A stretch of 64,000 bases of DNA from Marivirga tractuosa DSM 4126 (GCF_000183425.1 NC_014759.1:3379001-3443000); one strand, 5' to 3'. Numbered from the stretch's first letter, positions 27,790 through 37,234 are shown. Notes: a model not told the origin generated them from the sequence alone. A program made the numbers and translations.

Positions 27790-29208
27790 ATGAAAAGAAT
27801 TATTTATATATTTTTAGGGATTTTGATTTTCTCTTCTTGTGATGAATTTCTTGATGTAACACCAAGGGATATAATTGTAGAGGAAACAGCTTACCAATCA
27901 CTTGCTGATATTGAATCAGGAGCTTTTGGGGTGTACGCAGCTATATCAGGCACCAATCTAGTTGATATTTCAAGTAGAATGGGTGATAACCTTCAGTTAG
28001 GAGGAGAGAATAGAGGTCAAGGTAGACAAACACATGATTATCAAGTAGTATCAACTACTGGTGAAGCACTAGGTGTTTGGAGTAATCTTTACGATGTTGT
28101 TTCCAGACTTAATAGGGTTCTGTCTAACATGGATAGGCTTATTACTGAAGGAGTAGTAACGGAAGAAGAAGTAAGTGCTATTAGAGGTGAAATGTTAGCT
28201 ATTAGAGCTATGCAGCACTTCGATTTATGGAGAGTTTATTCAGGTAAGTATGACCCAGCTGCTGCTGCAGTTCCGTGGTTAGGATTAGAGGACTTGGATG
28301 ACAATGGAAGGCCTGATGGATTAGATCCTGATGTTAAACCAGAAAGACAAACAACTGAGTTTATTTTTGGTAAAGTAAAAGAAGATTTACAAGCAGCTAA
28401 AACTCTTCTAGCTGGCCAAAATGACAATGTCTTCAGAATTACAGAAAATGCTGTTGTTGCTTTGCAAGCTAGAGTTGCGCTTTATGAAGAAGATTTCGGA
28501 GCTGCCGAAACTTTTGCTAGCGAAGTTTTAGCTAATGTATCTTTAGCAGGTATTGCTGAGTTCTCTTCCGTTTGGACTGACCAGAGCAATGCAGGTTTAA
28601 TTTTTGCATTACAACGTATTCCTGGAGATGGAAGAATTGGAACTTTATTTACTGATTTAAATGGAGATCGATTTTTTCAACCAGCTCAAGGCTATATTGA
28701 TCTTTTTGATCAAGTAAATGATGTTCGATTCAACAGATTTGTGTCAGGTTCATATGCTAATGACAATGTTGAAGTTGCTAAATATCCTGGTATTCCAGAT
28801 AATGCGGCATTGAATAATGTAAAAGTGTTTAGAGCTGCAGAAATGCAATTGATTTTAGCGGAGGCTCTAGCAAAAACTAATCAACTTCCATTAGCTGCGG
28901 ATGCTTTAAATGAATTAAGAAGCGAAAGAATTCAAGGCTATACTGATGCAACTTTTAGCAGTGTTGATGAAATTATGGACGAAATTCTTATTGAAAGAAG
29001 AAGAGAATTGGGTTTTGAAGGACACAGGTGGTTTGACTTGAAGAGAAATGGATTGGATCTAGTGAGAGACTCAAGAGATTGTACTTCTGGTGCAATTCCA
29101 TGTACTGTTGAGTCAGATGACTTCAGATGGTTATTTCCTATTCCTCAAGCAGAAATATTTGCTAATGAGAATATAGTTCAGAATCCAGGATACACTAATA
29201 ATGAATAA
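27790..29208 (+). CDS. SusD/RagB-family outer membrane lipoprotein
   Basis: A 472-residue surface lipoprotein (lipobox IFSSC near residue 17). It has the family N-terminus CDEFLDVTPRDIIVEETAYQ, TPR-like helices with MLAIRAMQHFDLWRVY, and the C-terminal IMDEILIERRRELGFEGHRWFDLKR signature. It lies 14 bp after the interrupted SusC and should form its lid. Reading frame and length are normal. Confidence 0.94.
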   Translation: MKRIIYIFLGILIFSSCDEFLDVTPRDIIVEETAYQSLADIESGAFGVYAAISGTNLVDISSRMGDNLQLGGENRGQGRQTHDYQVVSTTGEALGVWSNLYDVVSRLNRVLSNMDRLITEGVVTEEEVSAIRGEMLAIRAMQHFDLWRVYSGKYDPAAAAVPWLGLEDLDDNGRPDGLDPDVKPERQTTEFIFGKVKEDLQAAKTLLAGQNDNVFRITENAVVALQARVALYEEDFGAAETFASEVLANVSLAGIAEFSSVWTDQSNAGLIFALQRIPGDGRIGTLFTDLNGDRFFQPAQGYIDLFDQVNDVRFNRFVSGSYANDNVEVAKYPGIPDNAALNNVKVFRAAEMQLILAEALAKTNQLPLAADALNELRSERIQGYTDATFSSVDEIMDEILIERRRELGFEGHRWFDLKRNGLDLVRDSRDCTSGAIPCTVESDDFRWLFPIPQAEIFANENIVQNPGYTNNE

Positions 29209-29215
29209 TTGAATT

Positions 29216-30019
29216 ATGAAAAAATTATATATAAATTTATTTGTACTGATTACTTCAGTAGTTATATTTTCTTGTGATCGAGAAAGGCATTTTTACGATG
29301 GACCATCATTGGTTCAATTTGCAAATAGCTCCTCAGATTACTTTGTTCAATCAACAAACAACGAATTTGAGGTACTAGTAGGATTAACTGCGGCTGCATC
29401 TGAAAGTAAAACTTTCGATATAGTAGTGGTAGATTCTCTTTCAACAGCAGAAGAAGGTGTTCACTTTACTTTAGAGAGTCAGCAGATTACTTTTGGAGCG
29501 GGCGAGACTTTAGCGTCTCTATCTGTTACTGGTAATTTTGATGCGTTGGCTGATGGTTCACGTACAGTGGTTTTTGCATTGCAAGACAATCCTGACGCTG
29601 CATCCTTCCGTCAGACATTTGAATTGAATCTTATTCAATTCTGTGAATACGACCAAGATTTCTTAGTAGGTGAGTATACTGTTAATAGTGAATTTTGGGG
29701 TTTCTCTTATCCGGTTAATGTAGTAGCTGGTGCAGATGAGTTCACTTATGTAATCGAAGGATTATATGACATAGGTGTGCCAAACGCTCAGGATATTACC
29801 TTTGTGATTAATCAAGTTGGTGAAATTGAGTATACTGCTACTGTTGAAACGCAAGTTGCATTTGATGCAAATACTCCAGTTTTTGCAGCTGATTACGGGC
29901 CACTTAGTGTAACTGGGACTGGTGCTGTTAATACATGTGGTGAATTTGCATTAAACTTGACATTCACAGTAGGAGCGGGAAGTTTCGGCTCTTACAGTGA
30001 AGTTTTAATTAAAAATTAA
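29216..30019 (+). CDS. Lipoprotein with Calx-beta/DUF4843-like domain
   Basis: A 267-residue lipoprotein (lipobox IFSC, Cys20). Residues about 35-135 resemble the Calx-beta or DUF4843 type of immunoglobulin-like fold (AEEGVHFTLESQQITFGAGE, then DGSRTVVFALQDN). The C-terminal half is a beta-rich lipocalin-like region. Seven bases separate it from susD, and a terminator follows. It probably is the accessory surface lipoprotein of the second SusC/SusD system. Its ligand is unknown. Confidence 0.75.
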   Translation: MKKLYINLFVLITSVVIFSCDRERHFYDGPSLVQFANSSSDYFVQSTNNEFEVLVGLTAAASESKTFDIVVVDSLSTAEEGVHFTLESQQITFGAGETLASLSVTGNFDALADGSRTVVFALQDNPDAASFRQTFELNLIQFCEYDQDFLVGEYTVNSEFWGFSYPVNVVAGADEFTYVIEGLYDIGVPNAQDITFVINQVGEIEYTATVETQVAFDANTPVFAADYGPLSVTGTGAVNTCGEFALNLTFTVGAGSFGSYSEVLIKN

Positions 30020-30043
30020 TTTTTATTTAGTTTAACAATGATT

Positions 30044-30074
30044 AAATAGCTGCTGTAATGGCAGCTATTTTTCT
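30044..30074 (+). terminator. Rho-independent terminator of the second SusC/SusD operon
   Basis: AAATAGCTGC, seven-base loop, GCAGCTATTT, then T-rich sequence. The perfect ten-base stem ends immediately before the next gene's ATG at 30080. Confidence 0.85.
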
Positions 30075-30079
30075 TTATT

Positions 30080-30739
30080 ATGAGAATTCTACTAATAATA
30101 TTTCTTAATCTTATTCCATATTTAGGAACTGGTCAAAGTAATGGCATTTACCTCGAGTCACAGTTTTTTGTGCAGGATGAAAGTTTTCGCAAAATCGATG
30201 GTGTTTCTTATGATGATATAATTGGTAGCCCTTATTTGAGTGATAGTTTTACATCTGCTTCTATATATTTAAATGGACAGCAGAAGCCAGTCGAGGCAGA
30301 GTTACGATTTAATGTGGTCAAGAATAATTTCGAATTCAAGAAAAATGATGTTGTTTTAACGCTGGATAGCTCCAGTGAAATTGATTCAATTATTTATGAC
30401 AAGAAGAAGTTTATTGTGATAGATGATGAAGTAGATAGATTTTATGAGTATTTACATGGTACTGAAATCTTATTGTTAAGAAATTATAAAGCCTATTTTT
30501 CGAGAGCTGAAAAAAGTAATAATCCATATGAGTCGGAGAAACCAAATGAGTTTGTGAAACAACCTGACGAATTTGTACTGGTTGATGTAAAAGAAGATAT
30601 CAAATTAACCATTAAGAACAGGAGATCGCTGTACTCACTTTTCGGAAAGAAAGCGATTAAGTCACTTGATAAGGAATACGATTTTGAATATGATAAGGTG
30701 GATGATTTGATTATATTGTTAAAGAAACTTGGATACTGA
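30080..30739 (+). CDS. Secreted protein of unknown function
   Basis: A 219-residue protein with an apparent signal peptide (1-18, ending GTGQ). The mature part is rich in lysine, aspartate and serine and contains a YEYLHG segment and a lysine-rich C-terminus ending KKLGY. No family is recognised. It starts six bases after the upstream terminator, so either its own promoter overlaps that hairpin or it is transcribed by readthrough. It may be a conserved envelope protein of Cytophagales; coding is supported by normal codon use over the full length. Confidence 0.6.
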   Translation: MRILLIIFLNLIPYLGTGQSNGIYLESQFFVQDESFRKIDGVSYDDIIGSPYLSDSFTSASIYLNGQQKPVEAELRFNVVKNNFEFKKNDVVLTLDSSSEIDSIIYDKKKFIVIDDEVDRFYEYLHGTEILLLRNYKAYFSRAEKSNNPYESEKPNEFVKQPDEFVLVDVKEDIKLTIKNRRSLYSLFGKKAIKSLDKEYDFEYDKVDDLIILLKKLGY

Positions 30740-30804
30740 GTGTGTAAGTTGCTTTTCTGCAAAGTGTAAGACATCTATATTGTTCAGTTAGATACTGGAT
30801 AAAT

Positions 30805-30844
30805 GCCCTGTCGATTTTAAAAATCGTGAAGGGTAGTTTATCTT
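30805..30844 (+). terminator. Possible terminator after the unknown secreted protein
   Basis: CCC, a near-continuous CGATTTT/AAAATCG stem and GGG form a long hairpin, followed by a T-rich stretch. The pairing is imperfect in the middle. Confidence 0.4.
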
Positions 30845-30901
30845 TTGTTTTACTATTGGTTATAGTCTTCCATTTCAAGATTTATCCATTATCTTAGAGT
30901 T

Positions 30902-31993
30902 GTGAACCGACTTAGACCAATTTTATATTTACTAGGAGGCGCTGCATTACTTTATTTAGTTAGCCTACTCTTTTCTGATATATTAGTATATATCATCATT
31001 TCGCTTATTATTTCGACTATTCTTCGCCCTCTAGTAGGTTATTTAAACAGCCTCTATTTCTACGGCTATAAATTGCCCAAGATCTTTACCATATTCATAT
31101 CATTTTCTGTTTTTATTGGTTTTATCGTCCTATTTGTTGGATTGTTTATCCCCTTAGTTTCTGAGCAAATCCAAATCTTGAGCAAACTTAATTATGACAA
31201 TCTATATAATCGGATTACAACTCCTATTCAGTCAATAGAAGTGTTCTTAATTGACTCCATACCCAATATTGGCGAAGAGGGTTTTATTATTGACCGGCTA
31301 AAGGAAAGCATTTTAAATTTTGCTCAAACGGTTGACTTCAGCTATGTTCTAAATAATTTTATTTCCATAACAGGAAGTATTTTTGTTGCTGTTTTAGCTG
31401 TATTGTTCATTACTTTTTTCCTGCTTTATGAAAAAGGATTGGCAAGAAGAAAGTTTATTCAATTAATTCCCAACAAGTATTTTGAGGTTTCAATAGGTGC
31501 GATTTATAAAATTGAAAAGTTGCTATCAAATTATTTGCTAGGATTATTATTTCAGATGATCTCAATATTTACAATTGCCTCCGTTGGCTTAAGTATTTTA
31601 GGAATTAAATATGCCGTTACCATAGCTGTCTTTGCGGCTGTCGCAAATCTTATTCCGTATGCCGGGCCAATTTTAGGGGCTACTTTTGGTATCATTGTAG
31701 GGGTAACCACAGGGGGGATATTTGAATTTAATAATGAACTATTGTTTTTAGTAATAAAGATTGTTTCTGTTTTTGCTGTAGTTCAGGTCACAGACAATAT
31801 AGTTCTACAACCACTTATTTTCTCAAAAAGTGTAAAAGCACATCCATTAGAGATTTTTGTTATTATCTTTGCAGGCGCATCCTTGGCTGGTGTGGTAGGA
31901 ATGGTTGCCGCCATCCCAGTATATACAGTTATTAGAGTGATTTTTATTGAGCTCTACCAAGGATATAAACAATATAAGATTTTTCAGAATTAA
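30902..31993 (+). CDS. AI-2E family transporter (TqsA/YdiK-like permease)
   Basis: A 363-residue inner-membrane protein with about eight hydrophobic helices. These include an N-terminal pair (about 7-60), a periplasmic-type insert (about 90-150) and the family-typical glycine-rich LIPYAGPILGATFGIIVGVTTGG and HPLEIFVIIFAGASLAGVVGM segments. Members export diverse solutes, with AI-2 only one suggestion. The start is a GTG. It is 13 bp upstream of ychF on the same strand. Confidence 0.88.
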   Translation: MNRLRPILYLLGGAALLYLVSLLFSDILVYIIISLIISTILRPLVGYLNSLYFYGYKLPKIFTIFISFSVFIGFIVLFVGLFIPLVSEQIQILSKLNYDNLYNRITTPIQSIEVFLIDSIPNIGEEGFIIDRLKESILNFAQTVDFSYVLNNFISITGSIFVAVLAVLFITFFLLYEKGLARRKFIQLIPNKYFEVSIGAIYKIEKLLSNYLLGLLFQMISIFTIASVGLSILGIKYAVTIAVFAAVANLIPYAGPILGATFGIIVGVTTGGIFEFNNELLFLVIKIVSVFAVVQVTDNIVLQPLIFSKSVKAHPLEIFVIIFAGASLAGVVGMVAAIPVYTVIRVIFIELYQGYKQYKIFQN

Positions 31994-32006
31994 ATAATTT
32001 ATTTTC

Positions 32007-33104
32007 ATGGGGTTACAGTGTGGTATTGTTGGTCTGCCAAATGTTGGAAAGTCAACTTTGTTTAATGCACTTTCAAATGCGAAAGCTGAAGCAGCAAATT
32101 TTCCTTTTTGTACAATTGATCCAAATGTTGGTGTCATCAGTGTTCCTGATGAAAGGCTAGATATTTTAGAGGAGTTGGTTAATCCTAACAAGCTAGTGCC
32201 TACAATCATCGAATTTGTGGATATAGCTGGTTTGGTGGAAGGTGCAAGTAAAGGAGAAGGCTTAGGAAATAAGTTTTTGGGTAATATCCGCGAAGTAGAT
32301 GCTATAGTTCATGTGGTCAGATGTTTTGAAGATGATAATATCACACATGTTTCTGGACGGGTAAATCCTGTAGCCGATAAGGATATCATTGATACTGAAC
32401 TGCAGTTAAAAGATTTGGATTCAGTAGAGAAAAAAATTCAGAAAACTGAAAAAATTGCTAGAACAGGAGATGCCAATGCTAAAAAAGAAATGGCAATCCT
32501 AAATCAGTACAAAACGGTTTTAGAGGATGGGAAAAATGCGCGTACCCTGAAATTATCAAAAGAAGAGAAGGAACCAGTTCGCGATTTAATGCTCTTGACT
32601 GATAAGCCCGTTATATATGTTACGAATGTGGAAGAATCTGCAGCTGTATCTGGAAATGAATGGGTGGAGAAATTTAAAGAATACGTGAAAGAGGAAGAAG
32701 CTGAAGTGATAGTCGTGAGTGCTGCTATTGAATCTCAAATTGCAGAATTTGATGAAGCTGAAGAAAAGGCTATGTTCTTGGAAGAGTATGGATTGACTGA
32801 ATCCGGCTTAAATAAGTTAATTCGAGCTTCTTATTCTATCCTAGACCTTATCACCTACTTTACCGCAGGTAAGCAAGAAGTAAGAGCTTGGACTATTAAG
32901 AAAGGCTGGAAAGCACCTCAGGCCGCTGGTGTTATTCATACTGATTTCGAAAAAGGCTTCATAAAAGCGGAGGTTATTAAATTGGAAGATTACCAAAAGT
33001 ATAAAACTGAGCAAGCTTGTAAAGAAGCAGGAAAAATGTCGATCGAAGGTAAAGAGTATGTAGTAAAGGATGGTGATATTATGCATTTTAGATTTAATGT
33101 GTAA
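32007..33104 (+). CDS. ychF: Redox-regulated Obg-family ATPase YchF
   Basis: A 365-residue cytosolic P-loop protein binding ribosomes and preferring ATP. The Walker A loop is at residues 9-17 (GLPNVGKST), followed by FPFCTIDPN, the DIAGLVEGASKGEGLGN switch region, a coiled-coil insert and a C-terminal TGS domain (EVRAWTIKKGWKAPQAAGVIH). Length is normal. It is followed by a solitary cas6-like gene 61 bp downstream. Confidence 0.96.
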   Translation: MGLQCGIVGLPNVGKSTLFNALSNAKAEAANFPFCTIDPNVGVISVPDERLDILEELVNPNKLVPTIIEFVDIAGLVEGASKGEGLGNKFLGNIREVDAIVHVVRCFEDDNITHVSGRVNPVADKDIIDTELQLKDLDSVEKKIQKTEKIARTGDANAKKEMAILNQYKTVLEDGKNARTLKLSKEEKEPVRDLMLLTDKPVIYVTNVEESAAVSGNEWVEKFKEYVKEEEAEVIVVSAAIESQIAEFDEAEEKAMFLEEYGLTESGLNKLIRASYSILDLITYFTAGKQEVRAWTIKKGWKAPQAAGVIHTDFEKGFIKAEVIKLEDYQKYKTEQACKEAGKMSIEGKEYVVKDGDIMHFRFNV

Positions 33105-33165
33105 ATTTTCTTAGAAATTTTAAAACAATTTAATAGTACGATTAGTCTTTGAAAAAAAGAGAATC

Positions 33166-33945
33166 GTGAGAGTTAGACTGATTTTTAAAAATAAAGAAAA
33201 AGGAGCAACGGTTCCATTTCACCACCAATACTATTTGTTTAGATTTTTTAAAGGACTGATCAAAAAGTGTGGCAAAGAAGAATTTAATGATTTTAAACAT
33301 TATAATTTTTCAGGATTAAAGGGGCAGACTACAGTTAGTAAATCTGGGCTGCATTTTTACAGCTCTAAAATAACAGTTGTTTTCTCATGTTCTAATAAAG
33401 ACTTTGTTGATTCTATAATTGAAGTCTTGTTTAGTCTTCCGGAGATTAAATTAAATGGATTGACCATAATCCCTCATTCCGTTGAGCTGGAAAATGATAT
33501 TGAATTTGCTGAAGAGGTAAAATATATCTGCTTATCACCAGTAGTTTTATTAACACCAGAGTTTTCAAGTGATAGTGGGAAAAAATTTATACACCCTAGT
33601 TCGATCGAATTTGCCGATTTTCTTAAAACAGCTCTTTTAGAAAAAAATGGATTGAATGACCTTGGTGGATTCGAATTTTACCCTGACAGCAATTATCTAA
33701 AGAAGTTAGAAGAGCGGGGTAAGAAATATTCTAGAGTATACCCCATATTTGATCAGGATGTGCCATATGAAGTGAGAGGTTATACCTTTCCCTTTACTCT
33801 AAAGGCTGCGCCAGAGCTTCATCAATATTTATTTGAAAACGGTGTCGGCTTATTTAATGATAAAGGCTTTGGTATGTTAGACCTGGCCGAAGTCACACCT
33901 GGAAGTCAGACAGTTCCTTATTTTACTGGGCAGCTCGAGAATTAA
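33166..33945 (+). CDS. cas6: Cas6-like CRISPR RNA endoribonuclease, solitary
   Basis: A 259-residue RAMP-type protein starting at GTG 33166. The N-terminus MRVRLIF with PFHHQYYLF (His19, His20) fits the first ferredoxin-like fold of Cas6. The C-terminus carries the glycine-rich loop GVGLFNDKGFGML (residues 226-238), the hallmark of Cas6 proteins. Cas6 cuts pre-crRNA within its repeat hairpin. No CRISPR array, spacer-like repeats or other cas genes occur in the window. It could process an array elsewhere or another RNA. Its 3' end overlaps the convergent Plug gene by 23 bp. Confidence 0.8.
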   Translation: MRVRLIFKNKEKGATVPFHHQYYLFRFFKGLIKKCGKEEFNDFKHYNFSGLKGQTTVSKSGLHFYSSKITVVFSCSNKDFVDSIIEVLFSLPEIKLNGLTIIPHSVELENDIEFAEEVKYICLSPVVLLTPEFSSDSGKKFIHPSSIEFADFLKTALLEKNGLNDLGGFEFYPDSNYLKKLEERGKKYSRVYPIFDQDVPYEVRGYTFPFTLKAAPELHQYLFENGVGLFNDKGFGMLDLAEVTPGSQTVPYFTGQLEN

Positions 33946-35233
33946 ACTGCGTATATCCTATTAATCTGTCATATCTAAGTTGAGGACTTGTATAATATAC
34001 TAAAATATCATAAGTGTTTTCGGTATTAATATGGCTTCCATCGATAGGATTTAGTTCTTCGCCAGCTACATAATAGGTATATTCATAATACCCTTGCTTC
34101 ATCAAAAAACTGTTTTGATAATTACCAGTATTAGTGTTGTATTTCATTCTGTTGGAGTTACTCAATTTCCAGTTGTTGAATTCTCCAACTAGGTAAATAT
34201 CACCTAGTTCCTTTGGTGCATTCAATTCAAAGTTTGTTAGAAAATAATCGGAGACTAAAGGGGTGTTGGGTCTTTCACGATTCCCAATAGCAAAAGCACC
34301 GTTTTGATCTTCCCATTCTCTATACGCTTCTGAAGCCCGAATACCATCGGGTCGTGCTGTAACTGTTATTGGATTAGTATCTTTATTAATATTCGCTACA
34401 TTATTTCCTTTAAAATTGACTGTTGTTAAATCAATAAACCGAAATTCATTATTTCCCGGAAAGCTCAACTGACCATTATAAAATTTATAAACCAATCTCT
34501 TATTGCCATCTAAAACCCGTATTGGATCTGGGGCTGCTTTGGCAAATAGCCAGTTGTTATTTTGTCTGATTACAGGGTGAATATCCGTTCCAGTATTAAT
34601 TACATTAATTCTGTTAAGCAATAATTCAAATTCTATTTCTTGGTGAGTTCTCCTTTGGATTACCACATTTGATGGAACCAGTTTGTAATCTATCGAGGTC
34701 TTATCTTCATAGACCATAAATCTTTCACTCAGAATAATGTCGTCTTCATTATTGTTTTTAAACACCACTAAGAGGTAATTCCCAGACAAACTAACCCTTG
34801 GGAGCTCAAATTCATAATGGATGTAACCCATTTTAGTGTCAAACGAAAATTCAAATTCTCTGATTGGAAATTGATTGTATTCTTCAAGATAGTCCATCGA
34901 TTGAATATTGCTTTCATTTTTCCAATCCTTATCACAATGAATGATTTTAACCTGATATTGTTGCTGTTCATCATTTATGTCATCGAAAGTGAGCAGTAAC
35001 TTTTCATTTTTACCTAATTCAATCACCGGATTGTCAGTAGAAACCATTTGATTTCCCTTGAAACGTACAAGTTGAACGGTTTTAATATTTTCCCTATAGC
35101 TTTTATTTACAAATTCTAAATCAGGATAATAGGTATTACTTCCGCTTGATTGTGTGTTTTGGACTGGTACACAAGCACTTATTAGCGATGTGATCGATAA
35201 AAATATGATGAATAAATAAAAATAATGTTTCAT
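33923..35233 (-). CDS. Type IX secretion system Plug lipoprotein (DUF5103)
   Basis: A 436-residue lipoprotein when started at the ATG at 35233, which places a proper signal peptide and lipobox (ISAC, Cys21). A longer reading from 35314 would add 27 residues without a signal and overlap the divergent sigma gene. The N-terminal domain (about 35-145, NIKTVQLVRF, LTFDD, YQVKIIHCDKDW) and the C-terminal domain (LVGEFNNWKLSNSNRM, YEYTYYVAGEE) are those of DUF5103. This family includes the Plug that closes the periplasmic side of the SprA translocon. It sits divergent to an ECF sigma factor gene. Confidence 0.82.
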   Translation of the reverse strand: MKHYFYLFIIFLSITSLISACVPVQNTQSSGSNTYYPDLEFVNKSYRENIKTVQLVRFKGNQMVSTDNPVIELGKNEKLLLTFDDINDEQQQYQVKIIHCDKDWKNESNIQSMDYLEEYNQFPIREFEFSFDTKMGYIHYEFELPRVSLSGNYLLVVFKNNNEDDIILSERFMVYEDKTSIDYKLVPSNVVIQRRTHQEIEFELLLNRINVINTGTDIHPVIRQNNNWLFAKAAPDPIRVLDGNKRLVYKFYNGQLSFPGNNEFRFIDLTTVNFKGNNVANINKDTNPITVTARPDGIRASEAYREWEDQNGAFAIGNRERPNTPLVSDYFLTNFELNAPKELGDIYLVGEFNNWKLSNSNRMKYNTNTGNYQNSFLMKQGYYEYTYYVAGEELNPIDGSHINTENTYDILVYYTSPQLRYDRLIGYTQFNSRAAQ

Positions 35234-35291
35234 TCCAACCTTTAATTTGTAATTTGGGTCTAATATAAACAGATTCCTTAAGGTTTTTGTC

Positions 35292-35840
35292 ATGCCTAGA
35301 ACCAAAGAACTCATAAAAGGTTGCCAGAATGGTGACAGAAAGAGTCAATATCAACTCTATCAACAATTTTCCTCCGGGATGATGGCGGTAGCTATGCGCT
35401 ATTCTAAATCAACTCAAGAGGCGGAAGATATTTTACAAGAAGGATTTATTAAGATATTTCAAAATATTGAGAAATTCAGAGGTGAATCAAGTATTGGATA
35501 TTGGATTAAACGGATCATTATTAATACAGCTTTAAATCATCAAAGAAGTAAATTGTATCTCTACCCAATGGTAGACGTAGATGATCTAAAAGAAGGAATG
35601 GGATCCTTATCAGTTGATAATTTGGCGGTTGAAGATTTAATGGATCTAGTGCAGCAATTGCCAACTGGATGTCAAGTGATTTTCAATTTGTATGCCGTTG
35701 AAGGATATCAACACAAAGAAATAGCAGAAATGCTGGATATTAATATTGGGACTTCGAAATCTCAATATGCAAGAGCACGTAAAATATTAATGGAACAATT
35801 AGAAAAGCAAAGTAAGTGGGGGAATGAAAGATTTCAATAA
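35292..35840 (+). CDS. ECF-type RNA polymerase sigma factor
   Basis: A 182-residue sigma-70 family protein. Region 2 is seen at about 25-90 (STQEAEDILQEGFIKIFQNI, FRGESSIGYWIKRIIINTALNH), and region 4 at about 115-175 (LPTGCQVIFNLYAVEGYQHKE, IGTSKSQYARARKIL). Region 3 is absent as in ECF members. The 3' end overlaps the next gene by 17 bp, a strong sign of translational coupling with its partner, the dual-membrane protein. It is divergent from the type IX Plug gene, a plausible target or neighbour in function. Confidence 0.92.
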   Translation: MPRTKELIKGCQNGDRKSQYQLYQQFSSGMMAVAMRYSKSTQEAEDILQEGFIKIFQNIEKFRGESSIGYWIKRIIINTALNHQRSKLYLYPMVDVDDLKEGMGSLSVDNLAVEDLMDLVQQLPTGCQVIFNLYAVEGYQHKEIAEMLDINIGTSKSQYARARKILMEQLEKQSKWGNERFQ

Positions 35841-37221
35841 AGATAATTTCAACGATTCTGTTCGTAATAAATTTGCCAATGCTGAGGTACAGCCTGGTAA
35901 TAATGTATGGGAAGGAATCGAAGCCGAGCTTTTAAAGCAGGACAATAAAAAAATGCAGAAAAAGGCTGCCTTTTACAGAAATGTAGCAGCTGCAGTGATA
36001 TTGATTGCATTGGTTTCGATCTACTTTAATTTACAGGATTTTGCCTTTGAAACTAATCAAAATGGCGCATTTACGCCAATTGAATTGGAAAATCAACAAA
36101 CGCAAAATTTTGTTAGCAATAACAATGATGTGTTAACAATGCCTCAAATCGCTAATCAAGCAGGTGACAAAGCTATGTTAAAAGAGAAAGGAAATCATAT
36201 TGCTGGAATTGCCTCTTTTGGAAAATTTAACAAAGCTAATAAGCTTGGATTGCCCGTCAATGATGATCAAAGTAATGGAGTTGGTACTTCTTTAGATGAC
36301 GAAAGAATTGCACAATTAATATCAAAAATTGAAAACAAAACTCCTGCAGATATTCAATTACCTCAATTGGAAATGGAAGTGAAACAGGTTTCTTACTTTG
36401 CAGTGAGCGATTTAGAAAAGCCAAGAGAAAGATCTGAGCTTGCATGGAATACTAATGTGAATATTGGTTCTGGAAGTTTTAACCCTAATGCGGACATCAC
36501 TTCCTCACCAGTAAACCCTTCAGTGTCTTCGCTTAATAATCCTGGTACCGCTGGCAGAACTACTGGAGAAAGTTCTGACGCTGCGTTTAGCCAAGAAAGA
36601 GAAGCCGTTGAAGACCTAAGTTCTGCTCCTATGAGAAGTAATGTTTCTTTTACAGTTGGTTTACATGCTGGACTGCTAATCAATGATAAATTAAGTTTAA
36701 AGTCAGGCTTACAATTCGGCAATTACAGATCCTCTTCAATTAGTAGTGCTGTTGTTCGGGATAAAAACAGCGATCTTTTTTATCCTTTTCATGGAGCTAG
36801 TAGTTCTACTGCAATTTCTGATGGAAGAGTAATTAATTTAACCTCGGAATATGATATTTATAATGATTTTCAGATTTTATCAATTCCTTTGATGGCATCT
36901 TATAAGATCCTAGACAGAAAATTGGATATAGCATTAGTGGCAGGTGCTACTGCTGATTTCATTTTGAAGAATACTATCAGAGGTGGAAGCGATCAAATCA
37001 ATGAGTTAACTTTTGATCAAAATGACAGACAGTCTTATAAAAATATTTTTGCAAGTGGAATTGCAGGCATAGAGATTAGTTATCCGTTTGCCGATAAATA
37101 TGCGTTGAGTATTATGCCAACTTATAAAAGGGCAATATCAAATGTAACTACTGACAGAGCAACGTTTAATAGTATGCCTTCCTTTATGGGACTTAATATG
37201 AGCTTGGGTTACTTGTTTTAA
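35824..37221 (+). CDS. Putative dual-membrane-spanning anti-sigma factor (Dma-like)
   Basis: A 465-residue protein with no signal peptide. Residues 1-47 form a polar, probably cytosolic head with the conserved NNVWEGIEAEL segment. A single hydrophobic helix lies at about 50-68. It is followed by a long Gln/Asn/Ser/Pro-rich linker (about 70-270) and a C-terminal outer-membrane beta-barrel (about 272-465, FTVGLHAGLLIND to a terminal aromatic SLGYLF). The order fits the dual-membrane-spanning anti-sigma factors described in Bacteroides thetaiotaomicron, which bind an ECF factor inside and sense at the outer membrane. Coupling to the ECF gene supports this. The sensing and release mechanism is inferred. 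Confidence 0.7.
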   Translation: MKDFNKDNFNDSVRNKFANAEVQPGNNVWEGIEAELLKQDNKKMQKKAAFYRNVAAAVILIALVSIYFNLQDFAFETNQNGAFTPIELENQQTQNFVSNNNDVLTMPQIANQAGDKAMLKEKGNHIAGIASFGKFNKANKLGLPVNDDQSNGVGTSLDDERIAQLISKIENKTPADIQLPQLEMEVKQVSYFAVSDLEKPRERSELAWNTNVNIGSGSFNPNADITSSPVNPSVSSLNNPGTAGRTTGESSDAAFSQEREAVEDLSSAPMRSNVSFTVGLHAGLLINDKLSLKSGLQFGNYRSSSISSAVVRDKNSDLFYPFHGASSSTAISDGRVINLTSEYDIYNDFQILSIPLMASYKILDRKLDIALVAGATADFILKNTIRGGSDQINELTFDQNDRQSYKNIFASGIAGIEISYPFADKYALSIMPTYKRAISNVTTDRATFNSMPSFMGLNMSLGYLF

Positions 37222-37234
37222 ACTGATTGAAAAG

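Noticed and set aside
35234..35314. 27-residue N-terminal extension of the Plug lipoprotein
   Set aside because: It would bury the signal peptide and lipobox and overlap the start of the divergent sigma gene; the ATG at 35233 fits a lipoprotein.
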